From Pedobacter cryoconitis (GTDB lineage Bacteria > Bacteroidota > Bacteroidia > Sphingobacteriales > Sphingobacteriaceae), in assembly GCF_001590605.1 (NCBI RefSeq), contig NZ_CP014504.1, forward strand, positions 620,001-684,000: a DNA stretch of 64,000 nt, written 5' to 3'. The stretch's first letter is position 1. Each line of letters begins with the position of its first letter. The translations under genes were made by a program, and so were the position numbers. Positions 8,847 through 17,594 of the stretch are shown here, one piece after another. The notes under the pieces were generated by a model. It did no database searches. It saw only the letters and a list, made by a program, of their open reading frames with translations, and was not told the origin of the DNA.

Positions 8847-10106
8847 TTACTTTTTCAGCGCCAATATATTACCTTCTCCCGGATGAAATTCATTTTCAGT
8901 TTTTGCGATTACAATCGTAGCTACCCCATTTCCAATGATATTCGTGATTGCACGCGCTTCACTCATAAACTTGTCTGCCCCTAAAAGGAACGCAAGCCCC
9001 TCTACAGGGATTTTATGGATCGCAGTAAGCGTAGAAGCCAATACGATAAAACCGCTGCCTGTCACGCCCGCAGCCCCCTTAGAGGTTAACATTAATATAC
9101 CAATGATACTCAGCATCTCTGCAAATGATAAATGAACATTATACAACTGCGCTAAAAAGATAACTGCCATTGATAAATAGATAGATGTCCCATCCAGATT
9201 GAAAGAATAACCAGTGGGAATAACCAGTCCGACAACCGATTTACTGCAACCCAGCTGCTCTAGTTTTTTCATAATAGAAGGCAAAGCCGATTCCGAAGAA
9301 GAAGTTCCCAAAACAAGCAGCAATTCTTCTTTGATATATTTAAGAAAACTAAAGATGCTTAAATTAAAATACCTGAGGATAGAGCCCAGAATTACAAATA
9401 CAAACAGTGCCATGGTTAAATAGACCGTACCCATCAGTTTTCCTAAAGGGATCAGTGTTTGCAAGCCAAATTTACCAATCGTATAAGCCATTCCTCCGAA
9501 AGCACCAAGAGGTGCGAGGTACATTACGTATCTTAAACCGCCAAAAACTAATTTTGAGGCTTTACCTAAAACACCGATAACCGCTTCTCTTTTTGAATAA
9601 AAATTGAGTGCAACCCCAATCACAATCGCAACGGCCAAAACTTGTAAGGTCAGGTTAGACATAAAAAACTTGCCCCAGTCAAAACCAGCACCCGATTCGG
9701 CAGCTTTAGTGTATTTAGAAGGATCTTGTATATTCAGGCCTGACCGGTCAATGTGCCCCGGACGTATTATATAAGCCACAAATATGCCTATAGCTAAAGC
9801 GAATGTAGTTACGATTTCAAAATAAACCAGTGACTTCACACCAATCCGGCCCACCTTTTTCAGGTCGCCCATGCCGCTGATTCCTAAAACAATAGTCAGA
9901 AAAATAATCGGCGCAATGAATAGTTTGATAATATCCACGAAGGTCTTACCTACAATTTCCATTTTTATAGCCAATGCAGGATTTGTGGTTCCCAGAACAA
10001 TCCCGGCAATAATTGCAATCAAAACCCAAAAAGTGAGATTTGTAAATAGTCTTTTCGTAAAGCTCCTTTTTTGTATTTGATCTGAAGTAGTAAGATTAAT
10101 TTCCAT
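8847..10106 (-). CDS. dctA: C4-dicarboxylate:cation symporter DctA
   Basis: The 419-residue protein belongs to the SDF (DAACS) family and imports succinate, fumarate and malate with H+ or Na+ across the inner membrane. It shows the DctA-specific hairpin sequence GTSSSESALPSIMKKLEQLG (about residues 267-286), followed by SVVGLVIPTGYSFNLDGTSIY and the second hairpin SKGAAGVTGSGFIVLASTL, all nearly identical to E. coli DctA as I recall it. Eight helices plus two re-entrant hairpins are expected and fit. The first 17 residues are a polar leader before the first helix. Length fits E. coli DctA (428). A decayed porin-like fragment lies 25 bases upstream on the same strand. Confidence 0.93.
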   Translation of the reverse strand: MEINLTTSDQIQKRSFTKRLFTNLTFWVLIAIIAGIVLGTTNPALAIKMEIVGKTFVDIIKLFIAPIIFLTIVLGISGMGDLKKVGRIGVKSLVYFEIVTTFALAIGIFVAYIIRPGHIDRSGLNIQDPSKYTKAAESGAGFDWGKFFMSNLTLQVLAVAIVIGVALNFYSKREAVIGVLGKASKLVFGGLRYVMYLAPLGAFGGMAYTIGKFGLQTLIPLGKLMGTVYLTMALFVFVILGSILRYFNLSIFSFLKYIKEELLLVLGTSSSESALPSIMKKLEQLGCSKSVVGLVIPTGYSFNLDGTSIYLSMAVIFLAQLYNVHLSFAEMLSIIGILMLTSKGAAGVTGSGFIVLASTLTAIHKIPVEGLAFLLGADKFMSEARAITNIIGNGVATIVIAKTENEFHPGEGNILALKK

Positions 10107-10131
10107 ATTGAAGGATTAAAAATAATGATTA

Positions 10132-10278
10132 TTAGTTTAGAATTTTAACCTCTTTTTGGAAAGATCTATAATAGACTTCAGTATAAAACCCAATATTAGC
10201 CCGATATTTTTTTGGCGCCTGAGCAAAGGCTGTTTTACCAAAAATAGTAAATAGTGTAAGCAAAAGAATGCCAGTCAC
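10132..10278 (-). pseudogene. Signal peptide and first strand of a porin-like outer-membrane protein, truncated
   Basis: A GTG at 10278 opens a 48-codon frame whose first 19 residues are a clean signal peptide (TGILLLTLFTIFGKTAFAQ) followed by APKKYRANIGFYTEVYY and a stop after 22 more residues. The mature part looks like the first beta strand of a Bacteroidota beta-barrel porin, then loses sense. A TAG stands directly before the GTG. Outer-membrane porin genes often precede dctA in this group, so I read this as the remnant of such a gene after an internal deletion. It could alternatively be a small secreted peptide gene. Confidence 0.45.
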
Positions 10279-10519
10279 CTATAAATTAAATCCCGATATA
10301 AACTTCTTTGCCACTCTCTTTTACTGCCGTACTCAGCAAGTATTTGATATCTGGCATGATAGCAAGTGAATGGAAATTTATATTTATGATGTATACCGCG
10401 AAGTTTCAAATGGAGTGTGGCTGCGAATGCTGATTTAAAACAGCTGGCGCTTACTGCTTTTGGGAATAAAGATGAGCAGGGCATATTTCATGTAGCGTAA
10501 GTTTAACTTACGCTACATT
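10279..10519. other. Non-coding stretch with possible degenerate coding traces
   Basis: No intact gene is supported here. On the plus strand, a protein-like tail (AANADLKQLALTAFGNKDEQ... ending in TAA at 10498-10500) and a second piece (NPDINFFATLFYCRTQQVFD) appear in different frames, separated by stops, as in a gene broken by frameshifts. The tail ends inside the left arm of the hairpin at 10491-10517. I cannot name the family, and the traces may be chance. Confidence 0.25.
10491..10517 (+). terminator. Perfect 11-bp inverted repeat with short T-run
   Basis: TGTAGCGTAAG and CTTACGCTACA are exact reverse complements with a 5-base loop (TTTAA), followed by TTTTA on the plus strand. It sits 3 bases after the DoxX gene stop (minus strand), so it can end that transcript, but its T-run favours a plus-strand transcript from the degenerate region. 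Confidence 0.6.
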
Positions 10520-10972
10520 TTATGGTTTTGGACGATGTGTTTTCATCCAGTTATCTACGGAGTACGGTCCCGAACCTACTACCCAAAAAAGAACCAGCAG
10601 GAGCAATACAATGATTGACAGCCATAATTCTGAATTGAGAAAAGAGAACCCTTTAGAAATATTAACAAAGAAAATAGCACCCAACAGAATTGGGATTTGT
10701 ATCACAGCAGCAAAGCGCGTAACCAATCCGATCAGGATCAGTAAACCACCGACCAGGTGCGCAAAAGCCACCGTATGTAATACCGCAACAGCCATTAATC
10801 CTGAAAATCCAAGCGTATTGTGCTGTATAATCCATTCTTGCTGAACTCCGGTGTCACTGACAAAGGCAATACCTTTGCTTAAAATCAGTAATCCGAGCCC
10901 GATACGGACTATGTCGAGCGATTTGGTATGATGGAGATCACCCCAGTGCTCAATTTTTTGAACCATATTCAT
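10520..10972 (-). CDS. DoxX family membrane protein
   Basis: The 150-residue protein has four hydrophobic segments (about 20-40, 58-82, 85-105, 112-133) and the DoxX opening pattern IVRIGLGLLILSKGIAFV, with the conserved HLVGGLLILIGLVTRFAA segment in the middle. DoxX proteins are small inner-membrane proteins of uncertain biochemistry; some are linked to thiol and oxidative stress. It lies about 100 bases downstream of a thioredoxin-reductase-like gene on the same strand, and could be cotranscribed with it and the TetR regulator. A hairpin follows its stop. Confidence 0.85.
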   Translation of the reverse strand: MNMVQKIEHWGDLHHTKSLDIVRIGLGLLILSKGIAFVSDTGVQQEWIIQHNTLGFSGLMAVAVLHTVAFAHLVGGLLILIGLVTRFAAVIQIPILLGAIFFVNISKGFSFLNSELWLSIIVLLLLVLFWVVGSGPYSVDNWMKTHRPKP

Positions 10973-11074
10973 AAAACCTCCTTTTTAAGATAAACTCATT
11001 TGGTATAAGTAAGTTAAGGATAAAATATAGTTAAAACACAAATAATTGCTGCTTAAATGTTTACGATTTAAAAC

Positions 11075-11974
11075 TTAGGCCATAATCAGTTCGTGGTTAA
11101 GCATAGCACCCGCAATACTACCTGCTGCCACTGCGTTTGCAACAGATCTCATCGGACTTGTATTATCTCCTGCTGCATATACTCCCGGAATTGTAGTTTT
11201 TTTGAAATCATCAGTCAAAATATAACCTCTTTTATCCAATTCACAGCCCATTTCTGCAGGCACAAGGCAATGTTGTACAAATGGAGGCCTGGTATAAAGT
11301 GCATCAATTTTTTCCAATGTTCCGTCTAAAAACCGAATGCCTGTCAATTGTCCTGCTACATGTTCGATGCCCGCGATTGGCTTTTCAATAACGGTAACTT
11401 TTGAAGCGCTGATTTCCTGTTGTTGAGCGGCACTGAATTTTGGCGTTCCGTTGGTGAAAACGCGGAGATCTTTGTTCCAGTTGGAAATTAATTTGCTGAA
11501 ATCTACTGTGTTTTCATCATTTGATAAAATCCCCATTGGCTGATCTTTATATTCATAACCATGGCAATAGGGGCAATGAATAACAGAAATTCCCCAGCAG
11601 GACGAAAGTCCGGGAATATCAGCAAGCTGATCTGCTACACCGGTCGCAAACAAGAGTTTTTTCGCGCTGATCTGTAAGCCTGAAGCAGTAGTTACTGTGA
11701 AATTAAAGTCTTCCCCAATAGCACTGACCACAGCATCTTCCATAAACTGGATTGTTGGATAAACTGACACCTGATCCTTCGCTGCTTTCGCAATTTGCGC
11801 CGGACTAAAGCCATCCTGTGTAATAAAATTATGAGAATGTGGGGTTTGACGGTTACAGGGTTGATTACTGTCAATGATCAATGTTTTTCTGATTGCCCTG
11901 CCTAAAGACATCGCTGCTGATAAGCCACTATAGCTACCACCAATAATGATAACTTCAAATTCTTGTTTTTCCAT
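11075..11974 (-). CDS. NAD(P)/FAD-dependent oxidoreductase, thioredoxin-reductase-like
   Basis: The 299-residue cytoplasmic flavoprotein has the FAD-binding loop IIGGSYSGLSAAMSLG at residues 10-25, a cysteine pair in HCPYCHG at residues 133-139 and a C-terminal FAD motif TTIPGVYAAGDN. Thioredoxin reductases proper use a CxxC at this place with a Thr or Val context; the H-C-P-Y-C-H form with flanking histidines belongs to a related group that reduces other disulfides or makes them. The typical NADPH-domain glycine motif is weak (MGILSNDENTVDFSKLI), so the reductant is uncertain. It starts 2 bases after the TetR stop, so the two genes are coupled and it is the likely target of that repressor. 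Confidence 0.85.
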   Translation of the reverse strand: MEKQEFEVIIIGGSYSGLSAAMSLGRAIRKTLIIDSNQPCNRQTPHSHNFITQDGFSPAQIAKAAKDQVSVYPTIQFMEDAVVSAIGEDFNFTVTTASGLQISAKKLLFATGVADQLADIPGLSSCWGISVIHCPYCHGYEYKDQPMGILSNDENTVDFSKLISNWNKDLRVFTNGTPKFSAAQQQEISASKVTVIEKPIAGIEHVAGQLTGIRFLDGTLEKIDALYTRPPFVQHCLVPAEMGCELDKRGYILTDDFKKTTIPGVYAAGDNTSPMRSVANAVAAGSIAGAMLNHELIMA

Positions 11975-11976
11975 TT

Positions 11977-12540
11977 TTATAGTTTATTAATTCCGATTCC
12001 GTTACTGAATGAAAACCAGGCAAAGCCTTTAATGTCGTTTTTTGCTACCGCTCCACTGGTTGAAGATTGAATGGTCGCTGTGACAATTCCGCTCATCAAC
12101 AAATTGATCCAGGCAAGCGTAAGGTTAGGACTGATAATTCCCCTTTTTTGTAATTCCTTAATGACAGCTGTAGCCGGAGAAAAAGTCTGGTCATAGGTTG
12201 CGCAATCCTCATCTTCTTTCTGGTGCTGATGCCCCTGATACTGATGTAATTTTTGAAAGAAAGCATATTTAGAACCGCAGTCTATACTTGCATATAAAAC
12301 CCGCTCTAACTGGATAAGCGGATCTTCAGCGCTATTGATGGCATTGGTAATATTGATTTTGCATTTGTTCTGCATTTCAAGGTGGCAAGCCTTTAGCAAA
12401 TCATTCCGGTCTGTAAAATACCGGTGGAGTGTTCTTCTGGTTACTTGAGCCCGTTCAGCTATCTTTTCAAGTGCGCTTGAATAGTCATCATTAAAGATTT
12501 CAATAGCAGTATCAATAATTTTTTGTTTGGTGTCTTTCAT
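11977..12540 (-). CDS. TetR family transcriptional regulator
   Basis: The 187-residue protein begins with a TetR helix-turn-helix (TAIEIFNDDYSSALEKIAERAQVTRRTLHRYFTDRNDLL, residues about 11-49) and then the helical ligand-binding region. The ligand part contains an unusual HQYQGHQHQKEDEDC stretch (about 111-125) rich in His and Gln, which might bind metal (inference). It is the first gene of a unit with the thioredoxin-reductase-like gene 2 bases downstream, and probably represses its own operon in response to a thiol-reactive or aromatic compound. Confidence 0.88.
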   Translation of the reverse strand: MKDTKQKIIDTAIEIFNDDYSSALEKIAERAQVTRRTLHRYFTDRNDLLKACHLEMQNKCKINITNAINSAEDPLIQLERVLYASIDCGSKYAFFQKLHQYQGHQHQKEDEDCATYDQTFSPATAVIKELQKRGIISPNLTLAWINLLMSGIVTATIQSSTSGAVAKNDIKGFAWFSFSNGIGINKL

Positions 12541-12637
12541 GCGTATTCAATTTTACATTTCAATTTATTCAGACACAATTTTAGGATTAATTTCTCAAAT
12601 GTGAGACATTTAGCAAGACAATTATAGGTGCATTTCT

Positions 12638-12670
12638 GCTAATCAACTGATTTTTAATCAATTGATTAGC
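12638..12670. repeat. 12-bp inverted repeat upstream of the TetR operon
   Basis: GCTAATCAACTG and CAATTGATTAGC are inverted repeats with one mismatch and a 9-base spacer; the right arm includes the perfect palindrome AATCAATTGATT (12656-12667). It lies about 100 bases upstream of the TetR start and 27 bases after the hybrid-kinase stop. It may be a TetR operator or a factor-dependent terminator of the kinase gene; there is no T-run. Confidence 0.45.
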
Positions 12671-12696
12671 GGTAATAATTTAATTAAGCAATGAAA

Positions 12697-14832
12697 TTAA
12701 GGAAGGTAATCCAGTATTTTTTCTAGTAATTCACTCTCTTTGTATGGCTTAACGATATAGTCATTCAAACCTGAAGAAATGTAATTCTGATGAGATTCAG
12801 GAGAAATCTGGCCAGTTATAGCGATAATTGGTGTCCTGCATTTTTTTATATCATAGTGCGCTCTGATCTTCTTAGTTAGCTCAACACCATCCATACCCGG
12901 CATTTCTATATCTGTTAACACCATATCATAATGTTGGGCATCAAATGCTTTTAAGGCATCTTCACCATTGGTTGCAGTATCAAAACTAATTTTGTGCTTA
13001 TTAAAAATCATTTTGATAACCAGTAAATTCATATTTGCATCATCCACTACCAGTAAATGAATGTTTTTAAAAGCATCTACTCTGGAAACCAGGGCCTCTT
13101 TGTCTGTTAAAACTTCTTGTGGATGCGCTGCAATTGCATAAGGCAGTTCCAGGTGGAAAGTTGTGCCTTTACCCAAAATACTATTCACCGTTATTTTTCC
13201 ATGATGGAGATCAACCAGCTTTTTGCAAATTGGTAATCCCAATCCTGATCCTTTTTGCCAGTCCATGCGCTTGTTGTTGATGACTTGTGAAAACTCATCG
13301 AAGATAAAAGGCAGTTCTTTTTCTGAAATCCCTATACCAGTATCACTGACTTCAATCAACAATAAGACCTGACCAGTTTCTGTTTTCTTACTATTGACCT
13401 TTACCCGGACTTCTCCCTGGTCCGTAAATTTAATTGCATTAGCAATCAGGTTGACCAGGATTTGTTTTAACCGGTAAGGATCACCTGTGATCAATAGCTC
13501 TGGTGCATCCTTTTGATTCAATATCAATTTCAATCCTTTCTGATCGGCAAGTACAGCGGTGGCTGCAACAATTTCATGCAGAATAGTTTTGTAATGAAAA
13601 GGGGTTTTTGAAAGAGACAATTTTCCTGTTTCCATCCTTGAAAAGTCGAGGATTTCATTGACAGCAGACAGTAACATCGAAGAAGAGGTTTCCAGCAAAT
13701 TTGCCATCGCCGCTTGTTCAGTATTTAATGGAGTAGCTTTAAGCTGTTCTGTTGCGCCCAGAATTGCATTTAACGGTGTCCGCATTTCATGACTTATGCT
13801 GGTAAAGAACCTGGATTTAACGATAACCTGTTCAGAAGCTAATTTGTTGGCTTTGACAATCTTATTATAGGCACGATAGAGTATAATCAGCAAAGAAATA
13901 ATCACGATCATTGAAACTATATTGATCAGGAAATTGATCTTTCCTGAAGTGCCTATGACTTCTAAAGAATGCAATGTTTGGTCTCTTAATGACATCTTTC
14001 TAGCTTGCTGAAGCTGATGTTCCCTGGTTCTGAATTCATTAAACATCACTTTGATATTGTCCAGGATCTGTCCGTTGGTTTTTAAAATTGCTCTTTCATT
14101 TTCGGTCAGCAACTTGTGATTCCCACGCTGACTTTCAAAAAGGTTTTTATAGAATTTTTCTACATCTTCCAGATTTTTTCTGGTATAAATGTTGTCATTT
14201 TCATTAGCCTCGATGATAACGGTCTCTGTTTTACTGGTCAGGGCAGTATCTTTTTTATCATCTTTATTGAGTATGGCACTTTTTATACGCTGAAAGAACT
14301 TGGTCTTCTTCGCTTCAGGAACGGGCTTGATGACTTCGGTTTTGATAATCTTTTTGACGACAGGCCGTGGTGGTTTCCTAAAGGAAATGGTGGCAGGTAA
14401 AGTTGTACCAGTATCAACTTTCAAATTGACAGACATCAGGGAATCTGTCATCTTTTTGATTTTAGCATAAAGTAAAATCTGCTTATTCCTTTTAGCTAAA
14501 TCGCTGGAAATATCACTGGAAACAGCATTTAAATCTTCTTTTGAGAAGCTTTCCAATAGAGAAGAGATATGCCGGATGCCCTGGCTATATTTGATGAAAT
14601 ATTTCTTTTCCCATAGGGAGGTGTACATTCTGAAGTTGTTTTCCGCTTCCTGCATTCCCATATTAATGGTATCCAGCTTGTAGATTTGCTCGTTATTTGC
14701 ATCTCGCTGCAGACTTGTGGCCTGAAGTGTTTTTTGCTCAGTATATTGGTTGAAAGATGTTCTTAACAGCAACCCAATAAATAAGACAATAATTACCAGA
14801 ATTACTATAAAAGAGATCCGCTTATTCTTCAT
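12697..14832 (-). CDS. Hybrid sensor histidine kinase with receiver domain
   Basis: The 711-residue inner-membrane protein has a first membrane helix at residues 8-24, a large periplasmic helical sensor (about 25-298), a second helix at about 300-320, a HisKA domain with phosphoacceptor His348 in SISHEMRTPLNAILG, an HATPase domain (N box NLIANAIKF near 461, G boxes DTGIGI and GSGLGLPICKKL) and a receiver domain with phosphoacceptor Asp641 in LTDIEMPGMDG. The sensor has a Lys/Pro-rich insert (residues 153-180). No response regulator or DNA-binding domain is attached, so it must pass phosphate to a separate protein elsewhere. It stands alone, read away from the LysR gene. Confidence 0.93.
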   Translation of the reverse strand: MKNKRISFIVILVIIVLFIGLLLRTSFNQYTEQKTLQATSLQRDANNEQIYKLDTINMGMQEAENNFRMYTSLWEKKYFIKYSQGIRHISSLLESFSKEDLNAVSSDISSDLAKRNKQILLYAKIKKMTDSLMSVNLKVDTGTTLPATISFRKPPRPVVKKIIKTEVIKPVPEAKKTKFFQRIKSAILNKDDKKDTALTSKTETVIIEANENDNIYTRKNLEDVEKFYKNLFESQRGNHKLLTENERAILKTNGQILDNIKVMFNEFRTREHQLQQARKMSLRDQTLHSLEVIGTSGKINFLINIVSMIVIISLLIILYRAYNKIVKANKLASEQVIVKSRFFTSISHEMRTPLNAILGATEQLKATPLNTEQAAMANLLETSSSMLLSAVNEILDFSRMETGKLSLSKTPFHYKTILHEIVAATAVLADQKGLKLILNQKDAPELLITGDPYRLKQILVNLIANAIKFTDQGEVRVKVNSKKTETGQVLLLIEVSDTGIGISEKELPFIFDEFSQVINNKRMDWQKGSGLGLPICKKLVDLHHGKITVNSILGKGTTFHLELPYAIAAHPQEVLTDKEALVSRVDAFKNIHLLVVDDANMNLLVIKMIFNKHKISFDTATNGEDALKAFDAQHYDMVLTDIEMPGMDGVELTKKIRAHYDIKKCRTPIIAITGQISPESHQNYISSGLNDYIVKPYKESELLEKILDYLP

Positions 14833-15076
14833 TTTATTTTTTTTTCAATCTTATTTCCTGTTTTTTTCTACGAAGGAATTTTGGTCCGTGGATCGTAAAA
14901 AATCTTACAAGAGGTTTCAGGCTAGGCTATAAACCAGGACAATTTTCAGAAATGGCTTATAAAAGGTTGTAAATGTAGTTGAAAAATTTGTTAGAAATAT
15001 ATCCGGGGGAGAAGCATTCTGATTTGGACCGGACAATATTTTATTTATTGCCATTTTATTAAGACCTTGGCCAGCT

Positions 15077-15973
15077 ATGTCAGACTTTCGTTTAGAAGTT
15101 TTTTATACCGTAGCCAAACGGCTTAGTTTTACTAAAGCTGCCGCTGCTTTATTCATCACACAACCTGCGGTGACCAAGCATATTTATGAATTGGAACAGC
15201 AATATGATAATAAACTTTTTGAGCGGAAGGGGAATAAAATTCAGCTGACACCTGCCGGAGAGCTCTTACTCAGTCATACGGAATCATTATTTAATATCTA
15301 TCGGAATATTGATTTTGATATGAATGCCCTGGTTCATAAAAAAGAAGGAATTTTAGCATTAGGGGCCAGCACTACTATTTCCCAGTATGTAATCGCGCCG
15401 ATCCTTGCAGGGTTCAGGAAAAAATTCAGCGCAATAGCAATCAATTTGATGAATGGAAATACTGAACAGATCGAGAAAGCTTTACTGGATAAAGAAATTC
15501 AGCTTGGAATTATAGAGGGAAGATCTAAACATCAGGAAATCAGTTATACCGAGTTTATCAGAGATGAAATTGTATTGGTTTGCGGTCAGGACCATCCTTT
15601 GGCTAAAAAATCCGAACTCAGTAAGGCGTTACTGCTGGAAAATTCTTTTGTAATGCGTGAGCAGGGGTCAGGCACACTTGAAGTTATAGATTACGCTTTA
15701 AAAGAGATTGGAATGGGGGTATCAGACCTTAAAGCAGAAATACACCTTGGCAGTACCGAAAGTATTAAATCTTACTTAATGCATTCTAACTGCCTGGCTT
15801 TTATCTCTATACATGCGCTAACCAATGAACTTCAGCGCGGAACTTTAAGGGTGATTGATGTAGCAGGACTCCACATAGAACGTCATTTCTATTTTATTCA
15901 TCTTCAGGGTAAGCCAGATGGTTTATCGGAGGTTTTTTTACGGCATGCCCGCTTAACTCATCACCTGAAGTAA
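15077..15973 (+). CDS. LysR family transcriptional regulator
   Basis: The 298-residue protein has the LysR winged helix at its N-terminus (FRLEVFYTVAKRLSFTKAAAALFITQPAVTKHIYELEQQY, residues 4-43) and a periplasmic-binding-like effector domain (about 90-295). It lies 69 bases upstream of a yeiH-like gene on the same strand. In E. coli the LysR gene yeiE sits beside yeiH, and the YeiE group fits the sequence style, so it probably controls the neighbouring transporter in response to a sulfur compound (inference). The ATG at 15077 gives the canonical N-terminus MSDFRLEVFYTVAK. Confidence 0.9.
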   Translation: MSDFRLEVFYTVAKRLSFTKAAAALFITQPAVTKHIYELEQQYDNKLFERKGNKIQLTPAGELLLSHTESLFNIYRNIDFDMNALVHKKEGILALGASTTISQYVIAPILAGFRKKFSAIAINLMNGNTEQIEKALLDKEIQLGIIEGRSKHQEISYTEFIRDEIVLVCGQDHPLAKKSELSKALLLENSFVMREQGSGTLEVIDYALKEIGMGVSDLKAEIHLGSTESIKSYLMHSNCLAFISIHALTNELQRGTLRVIDVAGLHIERHFYFIHLQGKPDGLSEVFLRHARLTHHLK

Positions 15974-16042
15974 TGGCGGATTAATTTTCGCGATTTGACC
16001 TGCGTGGGCATTAGGGACATCTTTGCAGCATAAATAACTAAG

Positions 16043-16978
16043 ATGATGCAAATGAGCCTGAATACCCGAAAAATTATATTTATTGTTGCCACACTAGTTT
16101 GCCTGTTGCCTTGGATGTCCCCGCCATTAGCCCTTTTGCTGGGCCTGATAATTGCCCAGTTAATGGAACATCCATTTCTCAGTTTTAATCCTGTCGCAAC
16201 TAACTGGCTGTTAAAATTAGCTGTAATCGGGCTTGGATTTGGAATGAACCTTTCCTTTGCACTGAATGCTGGCCGGGAAGGCTTTTTGTTTACAGTATGC
16301 TCAATTTTTGGTGTGCTTACACTGGGTTTCCTCCTCGGTAAGGTATTTAAGACCGAACGTAAAACCTCCTTTTTGATTTCTTCTGGTACAGCTATTTGCG
16401 GAGGGAGCGCTATTGCAGCATTATCTCCAGTCATGAAAGCCGGAGAAAAAGAGATTTCCGCAGCATTGGGTATTGTATTTATACTGAATTCTGCTGCCTT
16501 ATTTATATTTCCGGTTATAGGGCATGCTTTGAATTTATCGCAAAGCCAGTTTGGAATCTGGTGCGCTATTGCCATTCACGATACAAGTTCTGTGGTTGGG
16601 GCAGCCAGCAAGTATGGGGAGCAAGCTTTACAGATTGCCACCACAGTAAAACTGGCAAGGGCATTATGGATTATTCCGGTTGCGTTTGGTACAGCCTTTA
16701 TCTTTAAAAGTGACCAGAAGAAAGTTAAAATCCCTTATTTCATTGGATTGTTTGTACTGGCAATGTTAGCGAATACTTATTTACCATTCATTAAACCATT
16801 CACTCCGTATGTGGTAAATGTGGCTAAAACAGCATTGACTTTGACCTTGTTTTTGATAGGAAGTGGCTTATCATTTAAAGTGATTAAAGCAGTGGGGATC
16901 AAGCCTTTTTTACAAGGAGTTATCTTATGGATCGCTATTTCAACAGTTTCGCTATGGGCAATTATGCTTTTAGCTTAG
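16043..16978 (+). CDS. YeiH family (UPF0324) putative sulfate/sulfonate exporter
   Basis: The 311-residue protein is built of about ten hydrophobic helices. It has family hallmarks: the early NWLLKLAVIGLGFGMNL segment (about residue 53), the motif SSGTAICGGSAIAALSPVMKA (about 113-133) with two Cys-Gly-rich turns, and AIAIHDTSSVVGAASKYG (about 176-193). UPF0324 members are inner-membrane proteins proposed to export sulfate or related anions; direct evidence is limited. It probably forms a unit with the LysR gene 69 bases upstream, and a terminator hairpin follows at about 125 bases. Confidence 0.85.
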   Translation: MMQMSLNTRKIIFIVATLVCLLPWMSPPLALLLGLIIAQLMEHPFLSFNPVATNWLLKLAVIGLGFGMNLSFALNAGREGFLFTVCSIFGVLTLGFLLGKVFKTERKTSFLISSGTAICGGSAIAALSPVMKAGEKEISAALGIVFILNSAALFIFPVIGHALNLSQSQFGIWCAIAIHDTSSVVGAASKYGEQALQIATTVKLARALWIIPVAFGTAFIFKSDQKKVKIPYFIGLFVLAMLANTYLPFIKPFTPYVVNVAKTALTLTLFLIGSGLSFKVIKAVGIKPFLQGVILWIAISTVSLWAIMLLA

Positions 16979-17013
16979 GAAACTGGATCCAGAGAATAAT
17001 TTTTGTGCGAACG

Positions 17014-17081
17014 TTTGATGATTCGCTGTGAGCCATTCCTGACAATATTTGATAAGCTGCTGTAAGCCATTCTTGACAATA
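17014..17081. repeat. 34-bp imperfect tandem repeat, two copies
   Basis: Copies at 17014-17047 and 17048-17081 are contiguous and match at 28 of 34 positions; the shared part GCTGTnAGCCATTCnTGACAATA is 23 bases long with two differences. It sits about 40 bases downstream of the yeiH stop. Confidence 0.7.
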
Positions 17082-17105
17082 ACTACGCATAAGCCTTTAA
17101 AAAAA

Positions 17106-17135
17106 GGCCTGCTAAAATGATAGCAGACCTGTTTT
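17106..17135 (+). terminator. Terminator of the LysR-YeiH unit
   Basis: GGCCTGCTA and TAGCAGACC pair with one internal mismatch around a 6-base loop, followed by TGTTTT. It is 127 bases after the yeiH stop on the same strand. Confidence 0.65.
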
Positions 17136-17594
17136 AATTGGTGGTTGTGAATTTCTTTGAGTGGTGGTGGAAACGATTCTTATAGAAAGGCAGCATCTTG
17201 TGGAAAGGGAGCGGGTTTTTATGGAATTGCTTTTTACAATTTGTTAGCAAAAAACAAGGTCTGAGGTCAGTATAATTACAACAATTTTTGTTTTTCTCAT
17301 GAAGTAATATTTTTACTATGTATATGATTTTAGTAGATATTCTTATTTTAATGGATAGTTTGGTTAACTAAATAAACTTTAAGTGAATGTAGGTAAAAAT
17401 ATTGTATGTTTTTTGATAATTAAATTTAAAGGCACAGGTGGGGATGACCAGAGGAGCGGACATGGCTTTTATGAAATTTGGCTCATGATTTCCTAAGCAG
17501 ATTGTTTACAAACGATTAGCTAAGGAGTTACAGGCAACCAGATCAGGAAATGGGAAATTACCGGCTACAGTTTTATAAGACTATAAGCTATTCA

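Larger units (their letters stand above)
16979..17594. other. 616-base gene-free stretch between yeiH and the VOC gene
   Basis: The stretch holds a 34-bp imperfect tandem duplication (17014-17081) and a terminator hairpin (17106-17135). From there to 17594 I see only short frames without family resemblance, such as plus-strand VVVNFFEWWWKRFL at about 17144-17188 and minus-strand peptides of fewer than 60 residues. No tRNA or recognisable RNA structure is evident. Confidence 0.6.

Noticed and set aside
10275..10484. 69-residue minus-strand frame upstream of the porin fragment
   Set aside because: No motif, high Cys/His/Arg/Tyr content as in random translation, and it overlaps plus-strand traces that look more protein-like.
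15961..16575. 204-residue minus-strand frame opposite yeiH
   Set aside because: Antisense to a well-supported membrane protein and rich in Pro/Asn/Ser typical of shadow frames.
17144..17188. Short plus-strand frame with FFEWWWKRFL and neighbouring minus-strand peptides
   Set aside because: It looks like a small membrane-active peptide but is under 20 codons, has no proper start and no leader or export genes nearby.
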